Below are positions 31,918 through 40,033 of a stretch of DNA of 64,000 bases, one piece after another. A program made the translations under genes and the position numbers. Under the pieces are notes generated by a model. The model searched no databases, was not told the DNA's origin, and saw only the letters and a program-made list of their open reading frames with translations. The stretch is from positions 1-64,000 of IMG/VR virus record IMGVR_UViG_3300017987_000001. One strand, given 5' to 3'. The stretch comes from a virus. Position 1 is the stretch's first letter; each line of letters opens with the position of its first letter.

Positions 31918-33649
31918 TGTTGTCGGCCGGAGGCCCGAAGCCTGTTCCTGCGTTTGCGCCCGGATCGATCGCGCCGATGTACTGCGGTGCTTCGCTGCTC
32001 GGCAGCTCTTCATAGCGACCGTTTGCGCCCAGCCGTCGCAGCATATGACCGTACGCACACTGGCGCGTGGGGTCTTCGCAGCACGGCTCGTTGTCGTTGA
32101 CGGCGTTTTCGAGACAGCCAGCACAGAAGTACACGTCGCTGCAGTCGTACATCTCGTTTACGTCGAACGACTCACTGCACGTCGCGCACATGCGCGTGCC
32201 GGTTGGTGCTGCGATCAGTGTTTCTACGTTGAAGTTCAGCGGGTTGACCTCATCCTGCGGGATCGTCGGGATCGAGTCGATCGTGATTCCCCGTCGCGGT
32301 GGGATGTTCACGTAGTTCGGGTGATTGGAATCCTCACCCCGCCCGGTCTCGGGCTGCTCGGGCGGCGCGAAACCGGTACCGGCTTCGTTGCGCGCCTGAT
32401 TCTGCTGCGCCCGCTGCGTGATCTCGCGATGCCATGGATGACGCGTGGCGGCAAGCCAGTTGCCAAGCGGACAGTACTGCGAGAAGTCTGCGCAGCATGT
32501 TCTGCGATCGTCCGCACGCCGCTGCACACACGCCGTGCAGCGCCATACGCTACGACACTGAATCGCATCATGTGCGTTCACGCTCGTGCCGCACTCCCCG
32601 CATTCTATGGATTCGCGAATTGCACAACCGGTCGTGCCGAACCCGTCACAGTCCTCGCAGCCCTCGTTGCGCATATCTTCGTCGGTGCGGCAGTTGCCAC
32701 AGATCGACACGTCGCCGATATCGCAGTAGTGCGAACAGTCGCGACACACCGCGTTCTCGCAGACCGCGCACGTGTACATGTCGTCCGGGTAGCCGCGATG
32801 GCCACAAACGATACACGTGTGCGTGCGCCGGTGATTTGCAGGCGGGGGCGCCGTGCCCACATTTGGGTTACGCCGCTTGAACTCCTTCGCGAAGTACTCC
32901 AGTCGCAGGAACGGCGACCTGTGGTTGTACGTTCGAAGTACCTGATCGATGAGGATGAAGAAGGTGAACAGGTCGCCTCGCTTCAGTGCATCGCCGATCT
33001 GCAGCTCGCCGTCGCCCTCGCACATCGACGCGTCCCGCACGTGCGGGTGACAGATCGTTGAGTGATCGGGAGCCAATAGTGGGGTCTCGGCGTAGACGCG
33101 GTACGGGCGCACCACGCCACGCAAGACCTGATTCATGTTCAGCTTGACCATGTACCGGCCGAACTCGACATTGAGTTGATTAACCTCACAGTAGAGTGCA
33201 ACCGGACGGGTGAGCACGACGAGGTACCAGCCGTCGATCGAACGCTCCATCCTCCAACCGTCGAAATCGCCGGTCAGCCGCTGAAGCATTCGCGTCATGC
33301 TGGTCTTTGTGATCGGAGTCAGCTGCTTATCGTCCTTGTTGTCCGTCTTTGTGATCGTCCGACGACATGACTCGACCTGATTCTGCAGGAACGCGTGATG
33401 ATTGCGCAGAAGCGTCAACCAGTCACGGATCTCGTCGAGAAGCACGCACGCCGAGTTGACCTCACCTTTCCCGGTGTAGAGAAAATCTGCGCGGTCGCAG
33501 ATCGCCATGTACTCTTGGCTCTCCTCCACGAGGGACTGAATCATAACCTTGAGGTCTTCTGGGCGACGGGCGTTCCTGCGGCGCAGCACATCCTGCAGAA
33601 TTTCCGCAGCTTGTGCCGTGTCCGTCAGTGTCTCCATCGTTTCAGACAA
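31910..33649 (-). CDS. E2-like conjugating enzyme fused to RING-like zinc modules
   Basis: 579 residues. Helical N-terminus; an E2-type fold at about 120-255 with YRVYAETP, HPHV (201-204) and the candidate catalytic Cys210 in ASMCEGDG, followed by a helix ending YNHRSPF, the usual E2 layout. Residues 279-341 form a RING-like cysteine/histidine array, and further zinc modules lie near 350-374 and 475-500. It ends GTGFGPPADNNG. TTG start with GGAGG 4 nt upstream. A fused E2-E3-like enzyme would transfer the Ubl from the E1. Confidence 0.85.
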   Translation of the reverse strand: MSETMETLTDTAQAAEILQDVLRRRNARRPEDLKVMIQSLVEESQEYMAICDRADFLYTGKGEVNSACVLLDEIRDWLTLLRNHHAFLQNQVESCRRTITKTDNKDDKQLTPITKTSMTRMLQRLTGDFDGWRMERSIDGWYLVVLTRPVALYCEVNQLNVEFGRYMVKLNMNQVLRGVVRPYRVYAETPLLAPDHSTICHPHVRDASMCEGDGELQIGDALKRGDLFTFFILIDQVLRTYNHRSPFLRLEYFAKEFKRRNPNVGTAPPPANHRRTHTCIVCGHRGYPDDMYTCAVCENAVCRDCSHYCDIGDVSICGNCRTDEDMRNEGCEDCDGFGTTGCAIRESIECGECGTSVNAHDAIQCRSVWRCTACVQRRADDRRTCCADFSQYCPLGNWLAATRHPWHREITQRAQQNQARNEAGTGFAPPEQPETGRGEDSNHPNYVNIPPRRGITIDSIPTIPQDEVNPLNFNVETLIAAPTGTRMCATCSESFDVNEMYDCSDVYFCAGCLENAVNDNEPCCEDPTRQCAYGHMLRRLGANGRYEELPSSEAPQYIGAIDPGANAGTGFGPPADNNG

Positions 33650-33675
33650 GGTGCCTCCAAAAAAAGAAGAGAAGA

Positions 33676-33705
33676 GCGCCCGCCCGGCCGAAGCCGAGCG
33701 GGCGC
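33676..33705 (-). terminator. Rho-independent terminator of the Ubl gene
   Basis: On the minus strand a GC-rich 13-bp stem (GCGCCCGC outer, TCGGC/GCCGG inner with one G-U pair) is capped by a UUCG tetraloop and followed by a pyrimidine run ending in seven T. It stands between the Ubl gene and the E2 gene's ribosome site, so the Ubl should be made from its own short transcript. Confidence 0.88.
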
Positions 33706-33737
33706 CCTGTACACATCAGACGACGTGCGTCAGACGA

Positions 33738-34046
33738 CTAACCCGCGAAGCCGGGGAGGTCCGCTCCCGCGACCTTGTGCGGGCTGATGGTGACCCTGTC
33801 ACCGTCCTGCAGGACGAAGTCGGCGGGCATCCGGCCGCCCGTGAACCGCTCGCAGCGGATCACGTACTTGGCCGGATCCTGCGTGCCCATGTGGCGCTCC
33901 CAGAGCGTCTTGACGGTGGAGCCTGCGGGCAGCGAGACGAAGTCCGCGAAGCCCGTGTCGGAGGTGGACGTCAGGAAGATGCGCATCTCGCCTTCGGGAG
34001 CCGGGGCCATCTCGGGGGCGGCGGGGGTCTCGTTCTGATCGGTCAC
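33738..34046 (-). CDS. Ubiquitin-like beta-grasp protein
   Basis: 102 residues. About 20 disordered Pro/Ala-rich residues, then a beta-grasp pattern: MRIFLTSTS, VSLPAGSTVKTLWERHMG (strand-helix), and a final VLQDGDRVTISPHKVAG, which resembles the end of MoaD/ThiS/ubiquitin folds. The C-terminus is LPGFAG, not GG. The E1, E2 and JAB genes next to it make a conjugated modifier the best reading. The GTG at 34046 follows AAAGG at 7-nt spacing. Flanked by a palindrome upstream and its own terminator. Confidence 0.82.
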   Translation of the reverse strand: MTDQNETPAAPEMAPAPEGEMRIFLTSTSDTGFADFVSLPAGSTVKTLWERHMGTQDPAKYVIRCERFTGGRMPADFVLQDGDRVTISPHKVAGADLPGFAG

Positions 34047-34082
34047 GATGAAACCTTTCGCGAAAGTAAGGGTGAATGATAC

Positions 34083-34100
34083 GAGGAGCGCGCGCTCCTC
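34083..34100. promoter_or_regulatory. Perfect 18-bp palindrome upstream of the Ubl gene
   Basis: GAGGAGCGC and its exact complement sit in the 58-bp gap between the VWA gene's stop and the Ubl start. There is no T-run. It could be an operator, a transcript-stabilising hairpin or a weak terminator separating VWA and Ubl expression. Confidence 0.45.
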
Positions 34101-34104
34101 ACGG

Positions 34105-35502
34105 TTACGGCATAAACGGGGAATTGAGGCGGTCCTTCTTGACGATAATCGTCTTACCCCACGGAACGATGCTCCGTTCAAACTCGTCCGTGGTCATACA
34201 GTCCTCGGGCAACAACCACAGTGTGGGGAAGCCGTCTGGACTCTTGTCGGGACGGGACGCGGTATACGTGTCCCACCATGACTGGCCGCGCTCTTTCAGG
34301 ATGTTTGCCTTGTACGTGGCGATGGTACCGTAGCCGTCCGTGTAACCGACTATGTAGTGTGGCCTCGGGTGCATTTGTCGAATATGCATGAGGGCACTAC
34401 TGTAGTCGGTCCCACCGCGTCCAAAGAATCGCTCAAGTGGTTCGCCCGGGCGATATGGGTGAACCTTCGCGACACGCGCGTCACTCTGTACGACAGTGAT
34501 CGTCGCGCCCCGCGCACACATGCCCCGAAGTTCGGGGTCAACGAGCTTGAGTTCTTCTGCTCCCATGGACCCGCTGGTATCGATCAAGAATGCTACGCGC
34601 AATCCGCCGGTCCACGTATAGCCGCGATACGCTGGATGGCGCCGCGACGGTCGTCTACGTGTTTCGGTCCGGATCTGATGACTGTGCTGGGTTTCCATAG
34701 CGCGCAAGTGTCTGTACCACGGAACTACCGCGTCCCGCTTGGACGCCTTCATGAGTTGCTCGTGATCAGCACCGAGAGTGCCGCGCCATTTCTTGTGCAC
34801 CTCATCGCCGAACATCTTGAGTGCTTCGGACACCGACGTGATGATGTTCCTCGTGCGTTCGTCTGCGAACGTACCGTCGCTCTCACTGAGGCGGAGCACC
34901 TCACTCATGAGATACGGTACGTTCTTGCCCGGGAATCCATCCGACTGACCTGCAGTGCCAGTCGACAAGGCGGAGTTGGGTGACTGGAATTTCGGAAGCT
35001 TCAGCTTGCCTTCATTGACGAGCGTCTGGATGACTTCTGCATACTGCATTGACGTCATGCCCATCGGCACGCCCTGAAGGTGCTGTAATTGAAAACCTAC
35101 CAACCCCTCTTGCGACAAGTGCGGACTGGGATGCTTCTGGTTGACGTAGACGTCCATCGCTGCGGTTGCGATCTCTGGACCGAATCGATCAATCAGGAAT
35201 CTCCCATAGCTGGTGAAGTGCCCCTCAATGATGTGTGCTGCCTGATGTTCGAGGACTTCCAGCCGTGCTTCGAAGCTCAGCTCCTTCATAATTGGCCAGT
35301 ACAGCGTGATCTGCAATTGGCCATCGACGACGTCACAGCCCGCGTGAATCGGATAGGATCCACTGTAGCCGATCGGTGCCGATGTAGCGACGATATTGAC
35401 GTTGTGCAGGACGTAGCACAGGTCATGCCTCTTCGTCGTTACGAGATAGTAGAGGAGTTCGCTGAGCCAGTTACCGTCACCGCTGTGCTGCTCTGCGTCC
35501 AC
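34105..35502 (-). CDS. DUF2201-like metallopeptidase-fold protein with VWA domain
   Basis: 465 residues. The N-terminal half resembles the DUF2201 putative metallopeptidase region, but the zinc motif reads HQAAH (86-90) instead of HExxH, so catalysis may be lost. The C-terminal VWA domain has the MIDAS motifs DTSGS (308-312), GGTDYSS near 366 and YTDG. Such proteins pair with MoxR ATPases, as here with the gene just upstream. The GTG overlaps the last base of the MoxR stop. The partner and substrate are unknown; the Ubl system is the obvious candidate. Confidence 0.86.
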   Translation of the reverse strand: MDAEQHSGDGNWLSELLYYLVTTKRHDLCYVLHNVNIVATSAPIGYSGSYPIHAGCDVVDGQLQITLYWPIMKELSFEARLEVLEHQAAHIIEGHFTSYGRFLIDRFGPEIATAAMDVYVNQKHPSPHLSQEGLVGFQLQHLQGVPMGMTSMQYAEVIQTLVNEGKLKLPKFQSPNSALSTGTAGQSDGFPGKNVPYLMSEVLRLSESDGTFADERTRNIITSVSEALKMFGDEVHKKWRGTLGADHEQLMKASKRDAVVPWYRHLRAMETQHSHQIRTETRRRPSRRHPAYRGYTWTGGLRVAFLIDTSGSMGAEELKLVDPELRGMCARGATITVVQSDARVAKVHPYRPGEPLERFFGRGGTDYSSALMHIRQMHPRPHYIVGYTDGYGTIATYKANILKERGQSWWDTYTASRPDKSPDGFPTLWLLPEDCMTTDEFERSIVPWGKTIIVKKDRLNSPFMP

Positions 35503-36734
35503 TAGCCGAGTACCTTCTCGAACTTCTTGACGAAGTCGTGGTACACTTTGCCCATCTGCGCGACGACATCCGATTTCTTGAAGACGTCCATGATCGGACT
35601 GCGCACGAATCTGGGCGCGCGATACACCGCATCGCACAACGACGATACGATGTCCGCAGCGTTGTTCAGCATCAGCACCTGACAGAAGCCGGTGAATCGC
35701 TCTCCCGCTTCCGGGTACTGGGTCGTGAACGTGTTGTCGGACTGTGCGATCACGCGAATCACATCGAGCTGCGTCGCACCAATGTATCCGCGTGCCTTGG
35801 TCCCACCACTGAACCAGCGCTGAACACGCTCTAGTTGCGCCGCGAACTGCTCCACGCTACTTCCGAGCAGCTCACGACCGAGAATAGGCACCTTGTCCGG
35901 CTGGTACCCACTCTGAAGGAACGTCAGCAACGGTGGCGAGATCGTATCGTCAATGACCGCTCGTGCGCTCTTGACGATGTTCGCGGCCGATTCGCCAGCG
36001 GCCCGTTGCGCCTCGACATGCACCGCCAACCCCATCCAACCACGCGGTGTGAGCTGGTTGAAGAAGCTGTCGTGGTTGAGGATGAACTGGTAGACCGTCG
36101 GCTTCATGATGATCGACCAGACGGCCAGCAGTTCAGCCTTCTCCGGTACGACGATGTACGGGTGCAGTCGTTCTTCGATCGAGTGGCACAGCTCGGCCTC
36201 AACCGTCGTGTAGTCGGCGGTCAGTGGGTTGCCGGTTGCCACGAGGATGCAGTTGGGGCTTACCTCGCGGTTATTGAACTTGGCCTTTCCCGCCGTCGAG
36301 TCGACGATCTGTCGCAGCTGGTTGAGCACCTTCTTGCTGGCCGTGGGAAGCTCGCTGATCTCCAGCAGCAGCGCTTCCTGTTCGAAGATCGGAAGCATCG
36401 CAGCTTCCATGTTCTCGGTGACCTTCTTGGTGGTCCCGTCCGGATTCGTGACAATCTTGCCCGCTGGGTCGGGAACGCCAAGGTTGTCATCGAAGAGTTG
36501 TGCGTCGGGATCCCAGCGACAGTACGGTATGCCGAGGTCGTCGGCGATGCACGTACACGTTGTCGACTTACCGTCTCCCGACTCACTGAGCATGATCGGG
36601 ATCTTGTTCACCCGTTCGCGCTTCGGCTGGCTCAGCAGGTACTTCGCGTGATTCGTGATCGCTCGGCGAGCGAACCCGAGGCTCACTTGGTACTTGTTCT
36701 GCTGATTCCAGACCGTCGTGAGCAGCCTGCCCAT
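35502..36734 (-). CDS. MoxR-type AAA+ ATPase
   Basis: 410 residues. Walker A SESGDGKS (50-57); Walker B region ALLLEISELP (about 121-130) with Glu where Asp is usual; sensor 1 ATGNPL. The arrangement with a VWA gene directly downstream is the MoxR-VWA pattern, in which the ATPase remodels or assembles targets chosen by the VWA protein. AGGAG sits 6 nt before the ATG. Its first 150 bases overlap the preceding gene. Confidence 0.88.
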   Translation of the reverse strand: MGRLLTTVWNQQNKYQVSLGFARRAITNHAKYLLSQPKRERVNKIPIMLSESGDGKSTTCTCIADDLGIPYCRWDPDAQLFDDNLGVPDPAGKIVTNPDGTTKKVTENMEAAMLPIFEQEALLLEISELPTASKKVLNQLRQIVDSTAGKAKFNNREVSPNCILVATGNPLTADYTTVEAELCHSIEERLHPYIVVPEKAELLAVWSIIMKPTVYQFILNHDSFFNQLTPRGWMGLAVHVEAQRAAGESAANIVKSARAVIDDTISPPLLTFLQSGYQPDKVPILGRELLGSSVEQFAAQLERVQRWFSGGTKARGYIGATQLDVIRVIAQSDNTFTTQYPEAGERFTGFCQVLMLNNAADIVSSLCDAVYRAPRFVRSPIMDVFKKSDVVAQMGKVYHDFVKKFEKVLG

Positions 36735-36981
36735 TACGATCTCCTGTCAGTCCGCGAGCTAGCACGCTGATGTGTTCCGAGAGCCGTACGATAGCCTTAA
36801 GCAATGTGTCGGCCCCTTGGTGCTGCTTGTCGTAAATGATGACCCCGAGAGGGACGTCGTCGTCCCCCACGTGCGTGATGAGTACAGCGTTGATCCCCGG
36901 GACTTTCAGGATCTTCTGCCCCGCATCTCTACTGATTTCGATTGCGAGGTCGTTCAGATTGGTCCTGTCCGTCGGGTTCAT
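36583..36981 (-). CDS. Hypothetical protein overlapping the MoxR gene
   Basis: 132 residues. The first 75 look folded (LNDLAIEISRDAG, VPGINAVLITHVG, LGVIIYDKQ); the last 55, which lie in the MoxR gene's region, are polar and low-complexity. The 152-bp overlap is long for this genome, so the true product may be shorter through a missed stop or a sequence error. AAGGG precedes the ATG at 36981. Confidence 0.6.
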   Translation of the reverse strand: MNPTDRTNLNDLAIEISRDAGQKILKVPGINAVLITHVGDDDVPLGVIIYDKQHQGADTLLKAIVRLSEHISVLARGLTGDRNGQAAHDGLESAEQVPSEPRVRSPSDHESREVPAEPAEARTGEQDPDHAQ

Positions 36982-37147
36982 TGGAATCACCCTTCACAAC
37001 GGCATACACGACTCCGAAGAGCACGAGCATGCCGCCGATGAAGAAGCCTATGGATTTTCCGAGGATCGCGCCACCCGCTATGCCGATGAGCGCTCCGAGG
37101 AAGGCAAAACCGATCGTTTCGTCACTCGGTCGATATGGTTCGCTCAA
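36929..37147 (-). CDS. Small Gly-rich membrane protein
   Basis: 72 residues. Two Gly-rich hydrophobic helices (about 12-32 and 34-51) and a polar, Gln/Asn-rich C-terminus. TTG start after AAGGGCGAGA, overlapping the previous gene by 26 bases. The glycine-zipper-like pattern could support oligomerisation in a membrane; no lysis role can be shown. Confidence 0.7.
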   Translation of the reverse strand: MSEPYRPSDETIGFAFLGALIGIAGGAILGKSIGFFIGGMLVLFGVVYAVVKGDSNEPDGQDQSERPRNRNQ

Positions 37148-37343
37148 TCTCGCCCTTCACTTGATTGAGCGGCTTCGTCGCTAGTCGGTTGTCTGGTTCC
37201 TCCAGATTCCGAAGCTCCGGCAGTAAGTCGTGCGGCCGGAAGTGCGTCTTCAGCCGCCCCGGCGGGAAGCGTGGCAGGTCATCGAGTTCCTGTAGCACCA
37301 CCTTCTTGCGTTCGAGGTAGAGCATGGATGATCTTGTTGCCAT
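37122..37343 (-). CDS. Small basic hypothetical protein
   Basis: 73 residues, basic with many Pro and Arg (LPRFPPGRLKTHFRPHDLLPEL). ATG preceded by AGGAGG at 8-nt spacing. No family recognised. Confidence 0.72.
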   Translation of the reverse strand: MATRSSMLYLERKKVVLQELDDLPRFPPGRLKTHFRPHDLLPELRNLEEPDNRLATKPLNQVKGEIERTISTE

Positions 37344-37369
37344 AATGTGTGCCTCCTGCTACACTTCCA

Positions 37370-37453
37370 CTAGAGGTCTTTCGCGATACCACGCAGGATG
37401 CTGAGGATGGATCGAAAGTACACACCAACCTTGTCAGCAAAGTTATCCCACAT
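37370..37453 (-). CDS. 27-residue peptide gene
   Basis: A short reading frame beginning MWDNFADKVG with an amphipathic hydrophobic end. GGAGGG lies 8 nt before the ATG. It occupies the gap between the minus-strand operon and the divergent terminase gene. Very short, so the call rests on the good ribosome site and position only. Confidence 0.4.
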   Translation of the reverse strand: MWDNFADKVGVYFRSILSILRGIAKDL

Positions 37454-37503
37454 GATTCTGACCCTCCAATTGTACATTATCGATGCACCGAAGGGAAGGC
37501 GTG

Positions 37504-39303
37504 ATGGTAATCACTGAAGCACAGACGCCGCAAGCGCCGAAGTCTGTGGCGGAAGCGATCACCTCGCTTGCCCATCAGTACACGGAGCACACAGTCGACA
37601 CCTTGGTGCCACTGTTGCCCCTTCTGACCTTAAAGGGCGAGCCGTACACGCTCAGTCACCACGCGCCGTTCGAGCCGCTCTTCGATTTGAGCTTGCCCAA
37701 GCGGACGACGTGGAAGACCGGACGGCAGGTCTCGAAGACGACAGGGCTATCGTCGCAGTCGGTCCTTCACTGCGCGATTCAGCCCTACTTCGCCACCCTT
37801 TTCGTGGCTCCACGCTTTGAGCAGATCCGCCGCGTCTCGGCGAACTACGTGAAGCCGTTCATTGAGAACAGCATACTGGACAAACTGATCGCGGGGAAAT
37901 CCGTCGAACGGTCTGTCCTTCAGAAGACCTTCCGCAACGAGGCGCGGATGTACTTCAGCTTTGCGTTCCTCGACGTCGACCGCATTCGTGGTCTGTCCGT
38001 CGACTGCGTGAAGTACGACGAGATCCAAGATATCGATACTGACTTCATCCCGATTATCAAGGAGTGTATGTCCGCGTCGCGCTATGGAATCGAAATGTTC
38101 TTCGGCACGCCCAAGACTCTCGACAACACCATTCAGGTGCTGTGGGAGCGCTCATCGCAGGCCGAATGGGTCACACGATGTCAGGCGTGCAACCACGAGA
38201 ATATTCCGGGGCTTGAGTATCACCTTCTCAAGATGATCGGCCCGCGCGGGCCGGTCTGTGCCAAATGCGGACGTGACATCCAGCCTAGGACTGGGCGCTG
38301 GATACACGCTAACCCCGATGAGCTTCCGTTGAACGTCGGGTACCATGTTCCCCAGATCATCATGCCGATGCACTATGAGGATCTGGACGAACCGTGGAAG
38401 CTACAGGAACATCCTACCGAGAAGTGGTTGGATCTGCTCGGTAAGCGGGAAGGCCGCAACAACTACACTGAGGCCAAGTTCCTGAACGAGGTTTTGGGCG
38501 AGTCATGTGATGTCGGCACCAAACTGGTTACGCTCACCGACATCAAACGCGTCGCCACGTTGAACAAGAACACCGAGAAAGACGCACTTCGCAGCATCCA
38601 TAACTACCTGTACCGGGCCATGGGCGTTGACTGGGGCGGCGGCGGTGAGGACGAAATCTCCTTCACTGTCGTCACCGTCGTCGGCATGAACCCACAGAGC
38701 GGTAAGATGGAGTGCATCTTCGCGAAACGACTACACTTGGGCTACTCCCATATCGAGGAAGCACAGGAGGTGATGCGCCTGTTCAAGGCGTTCCAGTGCC
38801 ACTACTTCTGCCACGATTACGGAGGTTCGGGATCTGTCCGTGAGGCCCTGATGATTCAATCCGGGTTCCCCATAGAGAAGATCCTGCCCTTCATGTACGT
38901 TCGCGCGACCGTGAACAAGATGGTCGAAGCCAAGCGTCCCGGCGGCTTCAACCAACGCGCCTACTACACGGTCGACAAGGCGCGATCGCTGGTCCTGCAG
39001 GCTCAGTGCATCAAGACCCAAGCCATTCAGCTGTTCAAATACGACTCTGAATCGCAGGAAATCCTACACGACCTACTCGCTCTCATTGAGGCCAAGAGCG
39101 AGCGCCCCGGTGCCGCAGACGTATTCCTCATCACGCGCAATGCGAAGATGCCCGACGACTTCGCACACGCTCTGAATTTCGCCTGCATCGGCATCTGGCA
39201 CGTCCACAAAGCGTATCCAGACCTGACAAAGCTCACCCAAATCAAGCTTACGCCCGAGCAGCGGAACTTCGCTGACCCGGTCGTACAGGACTGGAACGAG
39301 TAG
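37504..39303 (+). CDS. terL: Terminase large subunit (GpA-like)
   Basis: 599 residues. The ATPase and nuclease that packages DNA into proheads. P-loop variant KTGRQVSKTT near residue 70, Walker B VKYDEIQD, a zinc module (CQAC, CAKC near 230-265), and nuclease-domain acidic motifs VDWGGG, HDYGGSG and a late DD. The zinc module and layout fit the GpA-like class. The ATG at 37504 follows GGAAGG; an ATG seven codons earlier lacks a site. It is the only plus-strand gene in its neighbourhood. Confidence 0.92.
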   Translation: MVITEAQTPQAPKSVAEAITSLAHQYTEHTVDTLVPLLPLLTLKGEPYTLSHHAPFEPLFDLSLPKRTTWKTGRQVSKTTGLSSQSVLHCAIQPYFATLFVAPRFEQIRRVSANYVKPFIENSILDKLIAGKSVERSVLQKTFRNEARMYFSFAFLDVDRIRGLSVDCVKYDEIQDIDTDFIPIIKECMSASRYGIEMFFGTPKTLDNTIQVLWERSSQAEWVTRCQACNHENIPGLEYHLLKMIGPRGPVCAKCGRDIQPRTGRWIHANPDELPLNVGYHVPQIIMPMHYEDLDEPWKLQEHPTEKWLDLLGKREGRNNYTEAKFLNEVLGESCDVGTKLVTLTDIKRVATLNKNTEKDALRSIHNYLYRAMGVDWGGGGEDEISFTVVTVVGMNPQSGKMECIFAKRLHLGYSHIEEAQEVMRLFKAFQCHYFCHDYGGSGSVREALMIQSGFPIEKILPFMYVRATVNKMVEAKRPGGFNQRAYYTVDKARSLVLQAQCIKTQAIQLFKYDSESQEILHDLLALIEAKSERPGAADVFLITRNAKMPDDFAHALNFACIGIWHVHKAYPDLTKLTQIKLTPEQRNFADPVVQDWNE

Positions 39304-39330
39304 CTGATATCAAAAAGGGGATTCAGCCAT

Positions 39331-39357
39331 GCCCCGGTCGCGCAAGGCGACCGGGGC
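39331..39357. terminator. Hairpin between convergent genes
   Basis: A perfect 11-bp GC-rich stem with a 5-nt loop lies 27 bp after the terminase stop and 23 bp before the end of the convergent gene at 39380-39619. No strong T-run on either side, but the position suggests a shared bidirectional terminator. Confidence 0.6.
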
Positions 39358-39379
39358 GTGGTCAGGTGTAAAGAAGCCC

Positions 39380-39619
39380 CTAGTGGATGGCCCGGCTAGC
39401 CCGGGCCGACGACGGATCGAGAAGACCCGGCGTGAGTGAAGACATCAGTGCAATGTCGTCCGTGTAATCATCGGACGACCTGCCACACGCGTGACACACC
39501 TCACCGATTGTATCATTGGTGAGTTGCTCCCCGCATTCACAAACCTTGTCGTTCCGCAGTTGCAGTTCGAGCAACCTCAGTTCGACACGATCTCTCTGAC
39601 GCTCCGCCCAGTCCTGCAT
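39380..39619 (-). CDS. Small zinc-ribbon protein
   Basis: 79 residues. A charged helical start (DWAERQRDRVELRLLE), CECG and CHAC about 16 residues apart, and a Ser-rich tail. Convergent with the terminase. The ATG at 39619 follows GGTGGAATGGG. Unknown role. Confidence 0.72.
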   Translation of the reverse strand: MQDWAERQRDRVELRLLELQLRNDKVCECGEQLTNDTIGEVCHACGRSSDDYTDDIALMSSLTPGLLDPSSARASRAIH

Positions 39620-39654
39620 GACAGTCCCATTCCACCCCCCACGGTAGAAAAGAC

Positions 39655-39687
39655 TTGGGCCGTCCCTACGTAGTAGGGGCGGCCCAA
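39655..39687 (-). terminator. Rho-independent terminator
   Basis: A 15-bp stem with a 3-nt loop (two G-U-type pairs) followed on the minus strand by GTCTTTTCT. It lies downstream of the primase-like operon (genes ending at 39769) and upstream of the small zinc gene. Confidence 0.75.
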
Positions 39688-39768
39688 CACCCGAAAAACA
39701 GCCATTTGCCGATGCGCGCATAGCACGATCGGCGGTCCATATCATTATAACGCGAAAATGGCCCGAAT

Positions 39769-39993
39769 TTAGGCTCTCAGGACTACTTTCGGCCCCCAAC
39801 GCCCTTTGCACTTGTAGAGCGTCGCGGACCACAATCTGCGGCATCGTTGACACCTACAGACCGCCTTCAGCTTGCGCTGCTTGGACGGAATGCCGTCTAT
39901 CACGATGCGCAAGCGTCGATGACAGCATGGGGAGACAACTATGAGCAGCGTGTCGGACCATTGGGTGACCCGACCATTGAATGACTGCCCCAT
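39769..39993 (-). CDS. Basic zinc-finger protein
   Basis: About 74 residues. CCHRR in the middle, then CRCQRC and a further C, in a strongly basic context ending GPKVVLRA, suggest nucleic-acid binding. The ATG at 39993 lacks a strong ribosome site, so the start may be a few codons earlier. It follows the primase-like gene and may be coupled to it. Confidence 0.6.
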   Translation of the reverse strand: MGQSFNGRVTQWSDTLLIVVSPCCHRRLRIVIDGIPSKQRKLKAVCRCQRCRRLWSATLYKCKGRWGPKVVLRA

Positions 39994-40033
39994 CGAGACG
40001 GTTGCAGGGGGTGGCGTGCGCGGGATCTTGATC

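Noticed and set aside
39744-39749. Perfect TATAAT on the minus strand
   Set aside because: No -35 box at 16-18 nt, and a strong terminator lies just downstream, so promoter use is doubtful.
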